This document shows, in pieces, positions 51,232-61,121 of a stretch of DNA of 64,000 nucleotides; the first letter of the stretch is position 1, and the number at the start of each line of letters is the position of its first letter. Both the position numbers and the translations under genes were made by a program. Source of the stretch: Phycicoccus endophyticus (lineage in GTDB: Bacteria; Actinomycetota; Actinomycetes; Actinomycetales; Dermatophilaceae). A model generated the notes under the pieces. It ran no database searches, had not been told where the DNA came from, and saw only the letters and a list, made by a program, of their open reading frames with translations. Location of the stretch: positions 1 to 64,000 of the forward strand of contig NZ_JAANCN010000006.1 of assembly GCF_011326735.1 (NCBI RefSeq). The letters are read 5' to 3'.

Positions 51232-53496
51232 TCAGCCGCCGAAGCCGCCGCCCGGTCCGCCGAACCCGCTGGTGCCACCGCCGAAACCGCTCGGCGCGCC
51301 GCCGCCGAGGCCGGAGCCGCCACCGAACCCGCTGCTGCTGCTGTCCGAGCTGGGGAGCTCCTGCGAGGGGTCTGCGAGGACGACGACCTGGCCGGAGGAG
51401 AGCCCCTCCGAGACCTCGGCCCGCCCCTGGCCGACCGCGCCGACACTCACCCGGGTCGTGCTCACGGCGTCGCCGTCGACGACCTGGACACTGCCCTCAC
51501 CGCTGCTCAGGCCACTCAACGCGGAGACCGGGACGGTGAGGACGCCCTCGGCCTCCGCCAGGGTGATGCCCGCCGAGGCGGTGGACCCGGTGGCCAGCGT
51601 CACCGGGGCGCGTGAGACGGCAACGGTCACCGGGTAGGTCGGCGTCGAGGCCGTCGTCGAGGTCGGCAGCACCCCGATGCTCTGGACGGCACCGTCCACC
51701 GTGCTCGTCGTTCCCGCGGGCGTCACCTCGACCGGCTGGGCGACCCGGACCATCCCCAGCTGGGCGAGCGGGACATCGACCGTGACCAGCGCCGCCCCCT
51801 GACCGACGATGACCGCCTGGGCGGAGGTCGAGGCCTGCTCGCCGACGACGAAGTCGAGCGACGCGACCCGACCGGAGATGGGGGCGCGCAGGGTCGCGCC
51901 GTCGAGGTCCTGCTGCGCGGAGGCCAGCTCCTGGGTGGCCTCGAGGACCTTGACCTCGAGCTCCGCGGTCGAGCCCGCGGTGGTCGCGGCCCCGGAGCCG
52001 GTCGTCGCGCCGACCCCGCCGGTGCTCGTGTCGCCCGCGGAGCCGGTCGTGTCACCGGGCGTGCTCGGCGTCACGCCGGTGGAGCCGGTCGTGCCTCCGG
52101 AGGCGGCCGGGCCTGCGGAGGTGCCGGAGGTGCCGGCGCCGGTCGTCGGCGTCTCCTGCAGGGCCGCGGTGGACTGCTGCTCCTGCAGGGCCGTGCTCGC
52201 GGCGGCGAGCATGTCCGCGAGCCGGTCGAGGGTGGAGCCGGCGCGGTCGGTGGCCGAGAGCACCGCGGTGAGGGCCGCGACGCAGTCGCTCACCTGGCTG
52301 GCTGTGGGCTCGCTCGACGTGGGGTCGCTCGAGGTCGGCGTGGGTGACGGCGAGGACGTCGGGCTGCTCGAGTCGGTCGGGGTCGGCGTCGTGGTCTCCG
52401 TCGGCGTCGGCGTCACGGTTGGCGTCGGCGTCGGCGTCGCGGTGGCCGTCACGGTTGGCGTCGGCGTCGGCGTCGCGGTCGCCGTCTCGGTCGGCGTCGG
52501 CGTCGCGGTGGCCGTCACGGTTGGCGTCGGCGTCGGCGTCGCGGTCGCCGTCTCGGTCGGCGTCGGCGTCGCGGTGGCCGACTCGGTCGGCGTCGGCGTC
52601 GCGGTCTCGGTGGGTGTCGAGGTGGCCGTCTCGGTCGGCGTCGGCGTCGCGGTCTCGGTGGGTGTCGAGGTGGCCGTCTCGGTCGGCGTCGGCGTCGCGG
52701 TGGCCGACTCGGTCGGCGTCGGCGTCGGCGTGGGTGTGGCCGTCGCGGTCGGCGTCGGTGAGGCCGACGACCCGCTGTCCTCGGAGGTCTCCCCGACGAC
52801 CGGCTCGCACGCCGTCCTCGCGGCCGCGAGGAGCCGCTCGGTCTCGCTGGTCGCCGCGTCGAGCGCGCCGATGTCCACGCCCGAGGCACCACCCTGCCCG
52901 CTCGTCCCACCAGGAGCGCCCGTGCCGGAGCCGGAGGAGCCTCCGGAGGACCGCTGGCCGGCACCCTCGGAGCTCGAGCCTGCGGTACCCGACGTGCCCG
53001 AGGAGGAGGGAGCGGAGGCGGAGGGTGCGGCCGACGACGCGGTGGTCGACCCACTCCCCGACCCGCCGGACGCCGACTGCGAGGTGGTGGAGGTCCCCGA
53101 CTCCGAGGTCGTGGAGGTCCCCGACTCCGCCGCGTCCAGGTCCGCCTGGGCGGCGACGAGGTCGGCCTGGGCGACCCTGACCGCGCGCCTCAGCGCGGCC
53201 GCGTCGATCGTCGCGAGGACCTGGCCGCTGGAGACCGTGTCACCGACCTCGACCCGCACCGACGTCACGGTGCCGGCCGTCCGGAAGGCGGCGGCCACCT
53301 GGTCGACCCGTTCGACGGACCCCGAGAGGTCGACCGACTGCGTCACGGACCCCGAGGAGACCCGGGCGGTCCGCAGCCCGTCGGCCGCCGCGCTCGAGGA
53401 CAGGTCGACCGCGAGGTAGGTGCCGGCGCCGACGACGGCGACACCGCATCCGACGGCGACCCAGCGCACCCAGCGCGGCGTGTGACGCTCAGCCAC
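51232..53496 (-). CDS. Membrane fusion protein (HlyD family) with large Thr-Pro repeat insert
   Basis: Adaptor subunit of an efflux system, 754 residues, almost twice the usual size. N-terminal anchor ([19 protein letters not shown]), first lipoyl half ([20 protein letters not shown]...[20 protein letters not shown]). The helical hairpin zone (about 100-510) holds Ser/Gly/Thr-rich stretches and a pure Thr-Pro-Thr repeat (about 243-373). The second lipoyl half ([20 protein letters not shown]) and beta domains follow, with a Gly/Phe-rich tail (SGFGGGSG...). The second of two adjacent GTG codons (53496) has GGAGG at the better distance. It overlaps the lipoprotein stop by 8 bases. Confidence 0.85.
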   Translation of the reverse strand: MAERHTPRWVRWVAVGCGVAVVGAGTYLAVDLSSSAAADGLRTARVSSGSVTQSVDLSGSVERVDQVAAAFRTAGTVTSVRVEVGDTVSSGQVLATIDAAALRRAVRVAQADLVAAQADLDAAESGTSTTSESGTSTTSQSASGGSGSGSTTASSAAPSASAPSSSGTSGTAGSSSEGAGQRSSGGSSGSGTGAPGGTSGQGGASGVDIGALDAATSETERLLAAARTACEPVVGETSEDSGSSASPTPTATATPTPTPTPTESATATPTPTETATSTPTETATPTPTETATSTPTETATPTPTESATATPTPTETATATPTPTPTVTATATPTPTETATATPTPTPTVTATATPTPTPTVTPTPTETTTPTPTDSSSPTSSPSPTPTSSDPTSSEPTASQVSDCVAALTAVLSATDRAGSTLDRLADMLAAASTALQEQQSTAALQETPTTGAGTSGTSAGPAASGGTTGSTGVTPSTPGDTTGSAGDTSTGGVGATTGSGAATTAGSTAELEVKVLEATQELASAQQDLDGATLRAPISGRVASLDFVVGEQASTSAQAVIVGQGAALVTVDVPLAQLGMVRVAQPVEVTPAGTTSTVDGAVQSIGVLPTSTTASTPTYPVTVAVSRAPVTLATGSTASAGITLAEAEGVLTVPVSALSGLSSGEGSVQVVDGDAVSTTRVSVGAVGQGRAEVSEGLSSGQVVVLADPSQELPSSDSSSSGFGGGSGLGGGAPSGFGGGTSGFGGPGGGFGG
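52439..52570. repeat. Two identical 66-bp tandem units in the HlyD gene
   Basis: Bases 52439-52504 and 52505-52570 are identical, and a third partial copy starts at 52571. They encode 22-residue Thr-Pro-Ala repeats. Length multiple of 3 keeps the frame. Confidence 0.9.
52601..52696. repeat. Two identical 48-bp tandem units in the HlyD gene
   Basis: Bases 52601-52648 and 52649-52696 are identical and encode 16-residue Thr-Pro-Ser repeats. Both flanks carry the same 30-base segment (52571-52600 and from 52697). Confidence 0.9.
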
Positions 53497-54415
53497 CACG
53501 CACCTCCGAGCACGAGCCGTCGACTGCCTGGCTCAGCGCGACCGATGTCGCCGTGAGGGCACCGGTGTCGTCGGTCTCGCCGGTAGCCCGCACGCAGCGC
53601 CCGACGCGGATCGCCGATGCCTTCGCGGTGGCCGTCGTCGTGAAGGTCGTCGAGTCGTCGAAGGAGACGGTGACCTCCTCGGTGTCGGCCGAGGAGGAGG
53701 TGGACGAGTCCGCACTCGCGCCGGTGCCGGGCTGGGCCAGCGACGAGGCGAGCGTGAACGAGCCGTCACCGAGTGCCGTCACCTCCCCCATGGCGCCGAA
53801 GCCCCCGAATCCTCGCCCCCCACCGGGCGTGCCGCCGCTCGGCATCCCCGAGGGGGCGCCGCTCGGCAGGTCGGAGGGCGCCCCGCTGGGCATGTCGCCG
53901 GCACCGGGGAAGCCCCCGCCACCTCCGCCGAACCCACCGGCCGAGACCTGCGAGCACCCGGACCCGTCGGTGCTGAGGATGGACACCGACGCGGCGTCCA
54001 CCGACGTCGGGAGCCCGCCGGCCTCCGACGACGACGCCGACGGGGTCGCCGTGCCGTTGGCGTCCGACAACGAGCTCGCGGACCGGGCGCTGACGCAGTC
54101 CCCGACCGCCAGTGCGGAGGCCGAGGCCTCCTTCTGGGTCGTGATGGTCGTGTCGTTCGTGACCGTCACGGCGGTCTGCTCGGTCTCGCTCTGGACCTGG
54201 AGGGTGCGCCCGTCCACCGCGGCGACGAGACCGCTGACGCCCGGCACCCCGCCCTGGCCCCCCGGCGCGGAGGGGCTCGTGGCCGCGCCCGAGGTCGAGG
54301 CCTGAGTCGCCCCGGCGTCGCTGTCGCTGCCGCAGCCGGTCACGGCCAGGACGGCGCCGGCCGCGACGACGAGGCCGAGGAGGGCGGAGGGGCTGGTGGG
54401 ACGGGAAGCGCGCAC
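53489..54415 (-). CDS. Secreted lipoprotein of efflux operon (DUF5666-like beta domains)
   Basis: Lipoprotein of 308 residues: signal with lipobox LAVTGC, lipidated Cys28, then a Ser/Ala-rich stretch. Two similar small beta domains follow: [25 protein letters not shown]... with a VGDCVSAR segment, and [17 protein letters not shown]... with [20 protein letters not shown]. They resemble DUF5666 repeats, and a Gly/Phe/Pro-rich linker lies between. Function unknown. It sits between a MacB permease and a membrane fusion protein with tight spacing on both sides, so it probably works with the efflux complex on the cell surface. Confidence 0.78.
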   Translation of the reverse strand: MRASRPTSPSALLGLVVAAGAVLAVTGCGSDSDAGATQASTSGAATSPSAPGGQGGVPGVSGLVAAVDGRTLQVQSETEQTAVTVTNDTTITTQKEASASALAVGDCVSARSASSLSDANGTATPSASSSEAGGLPTSVDAASVSILSTDGSGCSQVSAGGFGGGGGGFPGAGDMPSGAPSDLPSGAPSGMPSGGTPGGGRGFGGFGAMGEVTALGDGSFTLASSLAQPGTGASADSSTSSSADTEEVTVSFDDSTTFTTTATAKASAIRVGRCVRATGETDDTGALTATSVALSQAVDGSCSEVRGG

Positions 54416-54418
54416 GGA

Positions 54419-55641
<1,223 letters not shown>

Positions 55642-55645
<4 letters not shown>

Positions 55646-56355
55646 CGGGCCCCCATCGGGGCCGCGTCGAGCAGCCGTCCGTCGTGCATGTGGACCGTGC
55701 GCCCGGCGCGCTCGGCGACGTCGTGCTCGTGGGTGATCAGGACGATGGTGCGGCCCTGGTCGTGCAGGTCGTCGAAGAGGGCGAGGACGTCGGCCGTGGC
55801 GACCGAGTCCAGGTTGCCGGTGGGCTCGTCGGCGAGGATCAGCTGCGGGTCGGTCACGAGGGCCCGGGCCACCGAGACCCGCTGCTGCTGGCCACCCGAG
55901 AGCTCGCTCGGGCGGTGGTCCACGCGCTCGGCGAGCCCGACGCGCTCCAGGGCGGACACCGCCCGCCGGCGCCGCTCGGCCCGGGGCACCCCGGCGTAGA
56001 CCAGGGGGAGCTCGACGTTGCGCCACGCCGACAGCGCGGGCAGGAGGTTGAACTGCTGGAAGACGAAGCCGATCCGGCGGTTGCGGACGTCGGCCAGCTG
56101 CGCCTCGGTCATCGCGCTCACGTCCTCGCCGGCGAGCAGGTACTGACCCACCGTCGGGATGTCGAGACAGCCGATGATGTGCATGAGGGTGGACTTGCCC
56201 GAGCCCGAGGGGCCCATCGTCGAGACGAACTCACCCTCGTCGACCCGCAGGTCCACCCCGCGCAGCGCCTCGACCTCCAAGATCCCGGACCGGTAGGTCT
56301 TCCCGATGCCGACGAGCTCGAGGATGGCCGCCGGGCCGAGCTGCTCGGCACTCAC
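55642..56355 (-). CDS. MacB-type ABC ATPase
   Basis: ATPase of 237 residues: Walker [17 protein letters not shown]-loop [15 protein letters not shown], signature [17 protein letters not shown], Walker [15 protein letters not shown], switch [13 protein letters not shown]. Separate from its permease, as usual in Gram-positives. GTG start overlaps the upstream membrane fusion gene as GTGA. Confidence 0.96.
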
Positions 56356-57614
56356 GACGCCCCTCCGGGGGCCTGGCCCGGCACGCCGCCGGAGCCGCCG
56401 GGGAAGCCACCGCCGGGCATCTCCCCGCCGGGCATCTCGCCACCGGGGAGAGCACCGTCACCGCTGTCCTCACCCGAGCGTCCGGAGCCCGAGGACCCAC
56501 CCCCGCCGAAGCCGCGGACGGTGACGACGACCTCGTCGCCCTCGCTCAGCCCGTCGGAGACCACGGTGGAGGTCCCGTAGACGCCGTCCACGGTCACGGG
56601 CACGCTCGTCACGGTGCCGTCCCGGCTGACCTGCACGGTCGTCGCGCCGTCCTCGGTCTGGACCGCCTGGGTGGGCACGGTGAGCACGTCGGTCAGCTGC
56701 TTGACGGTGATGGCCACGGTGGCCGTCGTGCCGGCGTGCAGGTCGCTCGGCGTCCCGGTGAGGTCGACGACCACGGGGAACTCGGCCGTACCCGAGGAGG
56801 AGGAGGACGCGACGACGCCGACGCTGCGGACCGTGCCGAAGACGGTGTCGTCCGCACCGGTCGGGGTCACCGTGGCCTGCAGGCCCTTCTCGAGGTCGGC
56901 CAGGTCACTGCTGGAGACCGTGGCCTGCACCTCCCAGGTCGAGGTGTTGACGATCTCGATGCCGCTCGAGGAGGAAGAGCTCGTCTGGTCGGTCGTACCC
57001 CCCGCGGCTGACGCGCTCCCCTCGCTCGCCGTCCCGCTGCTCGAGGAGCTGCCCGAGCCCACCGTGTCTCCGGTGCTGTAGCCGACGCTCGCGACGGTCC
57101 CCCCGATGGAGGCGCGCAACGTCGCCCCCGCGAGCGCCTCCTTCGCGTCGGCGAGCTGGCTGCGGGCGCTCGCCAGCTGCGCGTCCGCGGAGGCCACCTC
57201 CTGGGTGCTCGACGCGCTGTCGGCCTGGTCCTGGGCGGCGGTGACCGAGGCGCGGGCGAGGGTCACCGCGTCCTCGAGGTCGTCGTCGTCGATCCGCGCC
57301 AGCACGTCGCCCTTGTCGACGTGGTCCCCGACCCCGACCGAGACCGCGGTCACGGTCCCGGAGGCGGTGAACGCCGCCGTGGACTGCGTGCGTGGCTCGA
57401 TCGTCCCGCTGGCCGAGACCGTCTGCTTGACCGTCTCCCGGGAGACGGTCACGAGCTGTGTGCGCTCGACGGACGCCGCCGACGCGGTGGTGTCGCGCGA
57501 GCTCCACCACCAGCCGGCGACCGCGCCCACCGCCACGAGCGCCACCGCCCCGACCACTGCGACCAGCCGACGGGCCCACGGACGTCGGGCAGCGCCCGCT
57601 GAGAATCTCCTCAC
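56352..57614 (-). CDS. Membrane fusion protein (HlyD/MacA family)
   Basis: First gene of the efflux operon (420 residues). N-terminal anchor (LVAVVGAVALVAVGAVAGWW), lipoyl halves (SGTIEPRTQSTAAFTASGTV, GDHVDKGDVLARIDDDDLED and LRASIGGTVASVGYSTGDTV) with a short helical hairpin between. A Ser/Gly linker leads to the beta-barrel (VNTSTWEVQATVSSSDLADL) and MP domain (VLTVPTQAVQTEDGATTVQV). The tail is Gly/Pro-rich. Unlike the second adaptor at the end of the operon, its size is normal. GTG at 57614; TACCGT stands 8 bases upstream. Confidence 0.93.
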   Translation of the reverse strand: MRRFSAGAARRPWARRLVAVVGAVALVAVGAVAGWWWSSRDTTASAASVERTQLVTVSRETVKQTVSASGTIEPRTQSTAAFTASGTVTAVSVGVGDHVDKGDVLARIDDDDLEDAVTLARASVTAAQDQADSASSTQEVASADAQLASARSQLADAKEALAGATLRASIGGTVASVGYSTGDTVGSGSSSSSGTASEGSASAAGGTTDQTSSSSSSGIEIVNTSTWEVQATVSSSDLADLEKGLQATVTPTGADDTVFGTVRSVGVVASSSSSGTAEFPVVVDLTGTPSDLHAGTTATVAITVKQLTDVLTVPTQAVQTEDGATTVQVSRDGTVTSVPVTVDGVYGTSTVVSDGLSEGDEVVVTVRGFGGGGSSGSGRSGEDSGDGALPGGEMPGGEMPGGGFPGGSGGVPGQAPGGAS

Positions 57615-57700
57615 GCCCGCGGACGGTATGGACCGATCCTGCGGCGAGGGTAAGCGCAGTCTGTCAACAGGCTATGTGTGGCCCGCGGACGCCCCGTGCC

Positions 57701-58789
57701 TCAGGTCCGCACAGGGCTGGCGGACGCCACGTCGTCGACGACGTCGACGACGATCCGCAGGTTCGCGAGCAGGGCACCGTAGAGCGGCCACATCAGCCCG
57801 GCGAGGTCCTCGCCGGACAGCTCGTCGACGAGGTCGCGCAGGTCGGCGCGCAGCGCGCCGACCTCCGCCTCCGGGTCTGCGACCCGCCGGCCGACCTCCG
57901 CGAGCAGCGGGACGAACCGGTCGCGGAAGCGGGGGTCCCAGTCCTGGGACTCCTCGGCCGAGTCGCGCAGGTGCCGCGCGATGCTGCGCACCTGGGCCAC
58001 CCCCTCCTCGAGACGACGCAGGACGTCCGCGAAACCCTCGGGGACGCCGCCCGGGTGACGTCGACGGCGGGGGTTGAGCCACCGGCTCTCCTGGGAGAAG
58101 CGCACGAGCGACCAGGCGTGGTCGATGTCCGCGTCGATCGAGCGGGTGCGCTCGACCCACTGCTCGCCGAGCTCCTGGGACCACGGACGGGCGAGCTCGT
58201 CGGCGATGTCGGTCAGCAGCTCCCCGAGACGGCGGTCGACGTCGTCGACCTGACGCTGCGCGCTGCGGTCGTCCAGCGGCGGCAGGACGAGCAGGTTGAC
58301 CACGAGAGCCACGGCGACGCCGATGACCGTGTCGAGCAGGCGGTCCGGGAGCAGGTGCACCGCGCGCTCCACCGACCCTTCCTCTCCGGTGGTGATGACG
58401 AACAGCGCCGTGGTCGCGACCGTCACCCCCTCGTGCCGCACCCACGGGAGCCGGGCCAGGACGAGACCGACGAGCACCGCGAGAGCGAGCGACCAGGTCG
58501 AGGCCCCCAGGTAGCGGACGATGAGGAAGGACAGCACGACCCCGAGGCCCACGGCGAGCACGGTCTCGCCGCCGCGCCACACCGTGCGGTGCACGGTCGC
58601 GTGCACCGTGAGCAGGGCGACCCACGGCGCGAGGAAGGCCTGCGGCAGGGCGAGGACGGCGTCGGCGAGCCACCACGCGAGGACCGCGGCCACCGTCGCC
58701 TTGAGCACCTGGACCGCGTCGGTCTGGGTCACCGGTGAGGCCAGGGCCGCGAGGACCCGGCGCGACCGTCGACCGTCGAGCGCTGGCAT
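57701..58789 (-). CDS. Aromatic acid exporter-like membrane protein (FUSC family)
   Basis: Membrane protein of 362 residues. Five to six TM helices at 25-165 (LKATVAAVLAWWLADAVLAL, LAPWVALLTVHATVHRTVWR, TVLAVGLGVVLSFLIVRYLG, LALAVLVGLVLARLPW, TVIGVAVALVVNLLVLPPL) are followed by a long cytoplasmic helical domain. This is the FUSC/ArAE layout of p-hydroxybenzoate-type efflux proteins. Substrate unknown. ATG at 58789 fits the start of the domain; an upstream GTG-type extension has no support. Divergent from the macrodomain gene. Confidence 0.82.
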   Translation of the reverse strand: MPALDGRRSRRVLAALASPVTQTDAVQVLKATVAAVLAWWLADAVLALPQAFLAPWVALLTVHATVHRTVWRGGETVLAVGLGVVLSFLIVRYLGASTWSLALAVLVGLVLARLPWVRHEGVTVATTALFVITTGEEGSVERAVHLLPDRLLDTVIGVAVALVVNLLVLPPLDDRSAQRQVDDVDRRLGELLTDIADELARPWSQELGEQWVERTRSIDADIDHAWSLVRFSQESRWLNPRRRRHPGGVPEGFADVLRRLEEGVAQVRSIARHLRDSAEESQDWDPRFRDRFVPLLAEVGRRVADPEAEVGALRADLRDLVDELSGEDLAGLMWPLYGALLANLRIVVDVVDDVASASPVRT

Positions 58790-58872
58790 CGCCCCAGTCA
58801 ACCGGACGGCGGCTCGGCCGCGGGGAAGGCACACCCGCTCCTGCGGGGCACGGCCTGCGGCAGACTGCGGGC

Positions 58873-59424
58873 GTGCACCGGTGCCCCGGACAGGAGACGG
58901 TGGTCGAGGCCGTCCGCGGCGACCTGACCACCCAGCGGCTCGACGTGGTCGTCAACGCGGCCGACCCGAGCCTGCTCGGCGGCGGCGGGGTCGACGGCGC
59001 CCTCCACGCGGCCGCCGGGCCCGGGCTGCTCCAGGAGTGCCGGCGGCTGCGGCGCACGACCCACCCGGACGGGCTAACCGCGGGTGAGGCGGTCGCGACG
59101 GGCGCCAGCAACCTGCCGTGCCGGTGGGTCGTCCACACCGTCGGGCCCAACCGGCACCGCGGCCAGAGCGACCCCGCCCTGCTCGCCGCGTGCCTGACGA
59201 ACAGCCTCGCCGTGGCTCGTGGCCTCGGGGCCCGCACCGTCGGCGTGCCGGCGGTGAGCGCCGGCGCCTTCGGCTGGGACCCCACCGAGGTGGCAGGGGT
59301 CCTCACCACGACGGCGGCGGCCGACGTCCGGGCCCACCCGGGGCTGGACCTCGTCCGCTTCGTCCTGACCTCCGAGCGGCTGCTCAGCCTGTTCCAGGAC
59401 GCCCTGGAACGTGCTCGCCGCTGA
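58873..59424 (+). CDS. Macro domain protein (ADP-ribose/O-acetyl-ADP-ribose hydrolase-like)
   Basis: Single macrodomain of 183 residues, MacroD/YmdB type, expected to hydrolyse O-acetyl-ADP-ribose or remove ADP-ribose from proteins. Motifs: GDLTTQRLDVVVNAADPSLL-GGGGVDGALHAAAGPGLLQEC, TGASNLPCRWVVHTVGP and GVPAVSAGAFGWDPTEVA. The usual NAAN reads NAAD, so the second Asn is Asp; the GGGGVDG loop with its catalytic Asp is kept. GTG start at 58873 has CAGACT six bases upstream (leaderless spacing). Confidence 0.9.
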   Translation: MHRCPGQETVVEAVRGDLTTQRLDVVVNAADPSLLGGGGVDGALHAAAGPGLLQECRRLRRTTHPDGLTAGEAVATGASNLPCRWVVHTVGPNRHRGQSDPALLAACLTNSLAVARGLGARTVGVPAVSAGAFGWDPTEVAGVLTTTAAADVRAHPGLDLVRFVLTSERLLSLFQDALERARR

Positions 59425-59436
59425 CCGTCCGCGGCC

Positions 59437-59673
59437 TCAGTGGCGCAGTGAACGACGGGCCGGCGGCGCGGACTCGGTGGCGTCCGGGTGGATGGAGCGG
59501 GTCTGCGCGCGCGTGTAGCGCCGGGAGAACCAGTCGCGCGGGTAGAGCTTGGGGAAGACCTTGGCCACGGCGAGGCCGACGTACATCACCGTGTTGACGG
59601 CGACGAAGACCGCGAGCACGGCGAACCAGTCGCTCGAGAGCACCGACTCCGGAAGCAGCAGGCCGGCTCTCAT
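59437..59673 (-). CDS. Small membrane protein of glycosyltransferase operon
   Basis: Protein of 78 residues with one clear TM helix (about 15-38, DWFAVLAVFVAVNTVMYVGL-AVAKVF) and a basic cytoplasmic tail (FSRRYTRAQTRSIHPDATES). No known domain. ATG overlaps the glycosyltransferase stop as ATGA, so it is translationally coupled to it. Small helpers are common in polysaccharide synthase systems; a role in assembly or c-di-GMP-dependent control of the synthase is an inference. Confidence 0.75.
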   Translation of the reverse strand: MRAGLLLPESVLSSDWFAVLAVFVAVNTVMYVGLAVAKVFPKLYPRDWFSRRYTRAQTRSIHPDATESAPPARRSLRH

Positions 59674-61121
59674 CCGTCACCCCCCTCGACCTGGACCTTC
59701 CCCCCGGTCGTGCGCGTGACGTGGCTCCACTGTGCCTGCCGACCGCGGAGGATGTCGAGGACCCCACGGATCCACACCCCGTTGAGCATGCAGGCGTAGA
59801 CCAGCTCGGGGACGAGAACCGCAGCGACCAACCGGGCCCGCCAGCCGCCGGACCAGGCGGTGACGACCCGCTCGACCACGAACACCAGCCCGATGCTGAT
59901 CCAGAAGGGGAAGACGACGACCTCGTCGAGGGCGACGATCATGAGGAGGATGAGCACCGCATAGGCCGACAGCGCCACCACCCCGTAGCCGATGCCCAGC
60001 TGCTGGGCCCAGTACCGCAGCGTCTGGGGGGTGATGCCGTAGGCGCCGAGGTTCTCCAGCGCCCCCCGCTGCCACCGCAGCCGCTGGGCCCACAGGGCAC
60101 CCCAGGTCGGCATCACCTCGGTGACGACGGAGCACTGCTGTGGCGAGACCATGAGGGCGCCGAGGGACTTCAGGGCGAGCGTCAGCTCGTTGTCCTCGGT
60201 GAGGGCCGCGGTGTCGTACACGTCCCCGGCCCTGCCCGGGAGGATGGCCCCGCGCTGCGCCGCCACCTCGCGCAGGGCGGCCGAGCGGAACACCGAGGCG
60301 GTCCCGGTGAGCACGTACAGGCGTCCCCGCCGCCGCCGGATGTCACGGCTGTAGCGGCTGTACTCGTTGCGCTGCATCTGGCCGAGCAGGCCGGCCCCCT
60401 CCTCCCCGTAGAACAGGCCGCCGACGGCCATGAGCGCACGGTCGGCCGTCATCCGGCGGCGGACCTCGGTGAGATAGCCCGGGTCGAGGACCGTGTCGGC
60501 GTCCATGACCATGACGCAGTCGTTCTCCCCGAGCTCGGGCAGCAGCGTGGCGAGCGCCTGGTTGAGGGCCCCAGCCTTCTTGTGGGTGTTACCCACGCTC
60601 GGGCGCACCTCGGCACCCGTCCGGCGGGCGATCTCCTCGGTGTCGTCGGTGCAGTTGTCCGCGACGACGACGATCCGGTCGGGCGCGTCCGCGGCGGTGG
60701 TGAGCGAGTCCAGCGTCGCGGCGATCCGGTCGCCCTCGTTGTGCGCCGGGATGAGCACGGTGACGGTGACCGGCCCGTGGTAGACGCCTGCGGTCCTCGC
60801 CATGACGATCTTCGGCGCCAGCGGGGCGGCGCGCGCGTCCTCGGAGCGCCGGTAGCGGGTGGCGATCCGGTTCTCGGCGGCGGCCACCGCGGCCGCGAGG
60901 AGCAGGGCGATCGCCACGGCCACGACGAGCATCCGAGGGGGTGGGGCCTGGGTGTCGTAGAGGACGTGCCAGACACCGAACAGGAGCCCCTCGGTCGGCG
61001 GCGTCCGTGCCTCCTGGCCATCGAGGGTCAGCCCGAACCACAGCATCGTGGCCGCACCGAGGGCCATCCCGAGCACGACGAGGCCCACGCCTCGCTCCAG
61101 GCCGGACTTGCGACGCCTCAC
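59670..61121 (-). CDS. Processive family-2 glycosyltransferase (cellulose/hyaluronan/PNAG synthase-like)
   Basis: Membrane glycosyltransferase of 483 residues. Two N-terminal TM helices (about 10-31, 63-83), GT2 catalytic domain from 118 (VTVLIPAHNEGDRIAATLDS), metal-binding DAD at 207-209, catalytic TED at 308-310, QRLRW at 346-350 (the QxxRW motif of processive synthases), then three or more C-terminal TM helices forming the export channel. GTG at 61121 overlaps the stop of the GGDEF-EAL gene as GTGA. No PilZ domain is visible. It probably makes and secretes an exopolysaccharide under control of the upstream protein; the polymer is unknown. Confidence 0.9.
   Translation of the reverse strand: MRRRKSGLERGVGLVVLGMALGAATMLWFGLTLDGQEARTPPTEGLLFGVWHVLYDTQAPPPRMLVVAVAIALLLAAAVAAAENRIATRYRRSEDARAAPLAPKIVMARTAGVYHGPVTVTVLIPAHNEGDRIAATLDSLTTAADAPDRIVVVADNCTDDTEEIARRTGAEVRPSVGNTHKKAGALNQALATLLPELGENDCVMVMDADTVLDPGYLTEVRRRMTADRALMAVGGLFYGEEGAGLLGQMQRNEYSRYSRDIRRRRGRLYVLTGTASVFRSAALREVAAQRGAILPGRAGDVYDTAALTEDNELTLALKSLGALMVSPQQCSVVTEVMPTWGALWAQRLRWQRGALENLGAYGITPQTLRYWAQQLGIGYGVVALSAYAVLILLMIVALDEVVVFPFWISIGLVFVVERVVTAWSGGWRARLVAAVLVPELVYACMLNGVWIRGVLDILRGRQAQWSHVTRTTGGKVQVEGGDG

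Noticed and set aside
52376-52768. Repeats resembling a CRISPR array
   Set aside because: Units are contiguous with no unique spacers, lie in frame inside a protein gene and encode Thr-Pro repeats; no cas genes nearby.
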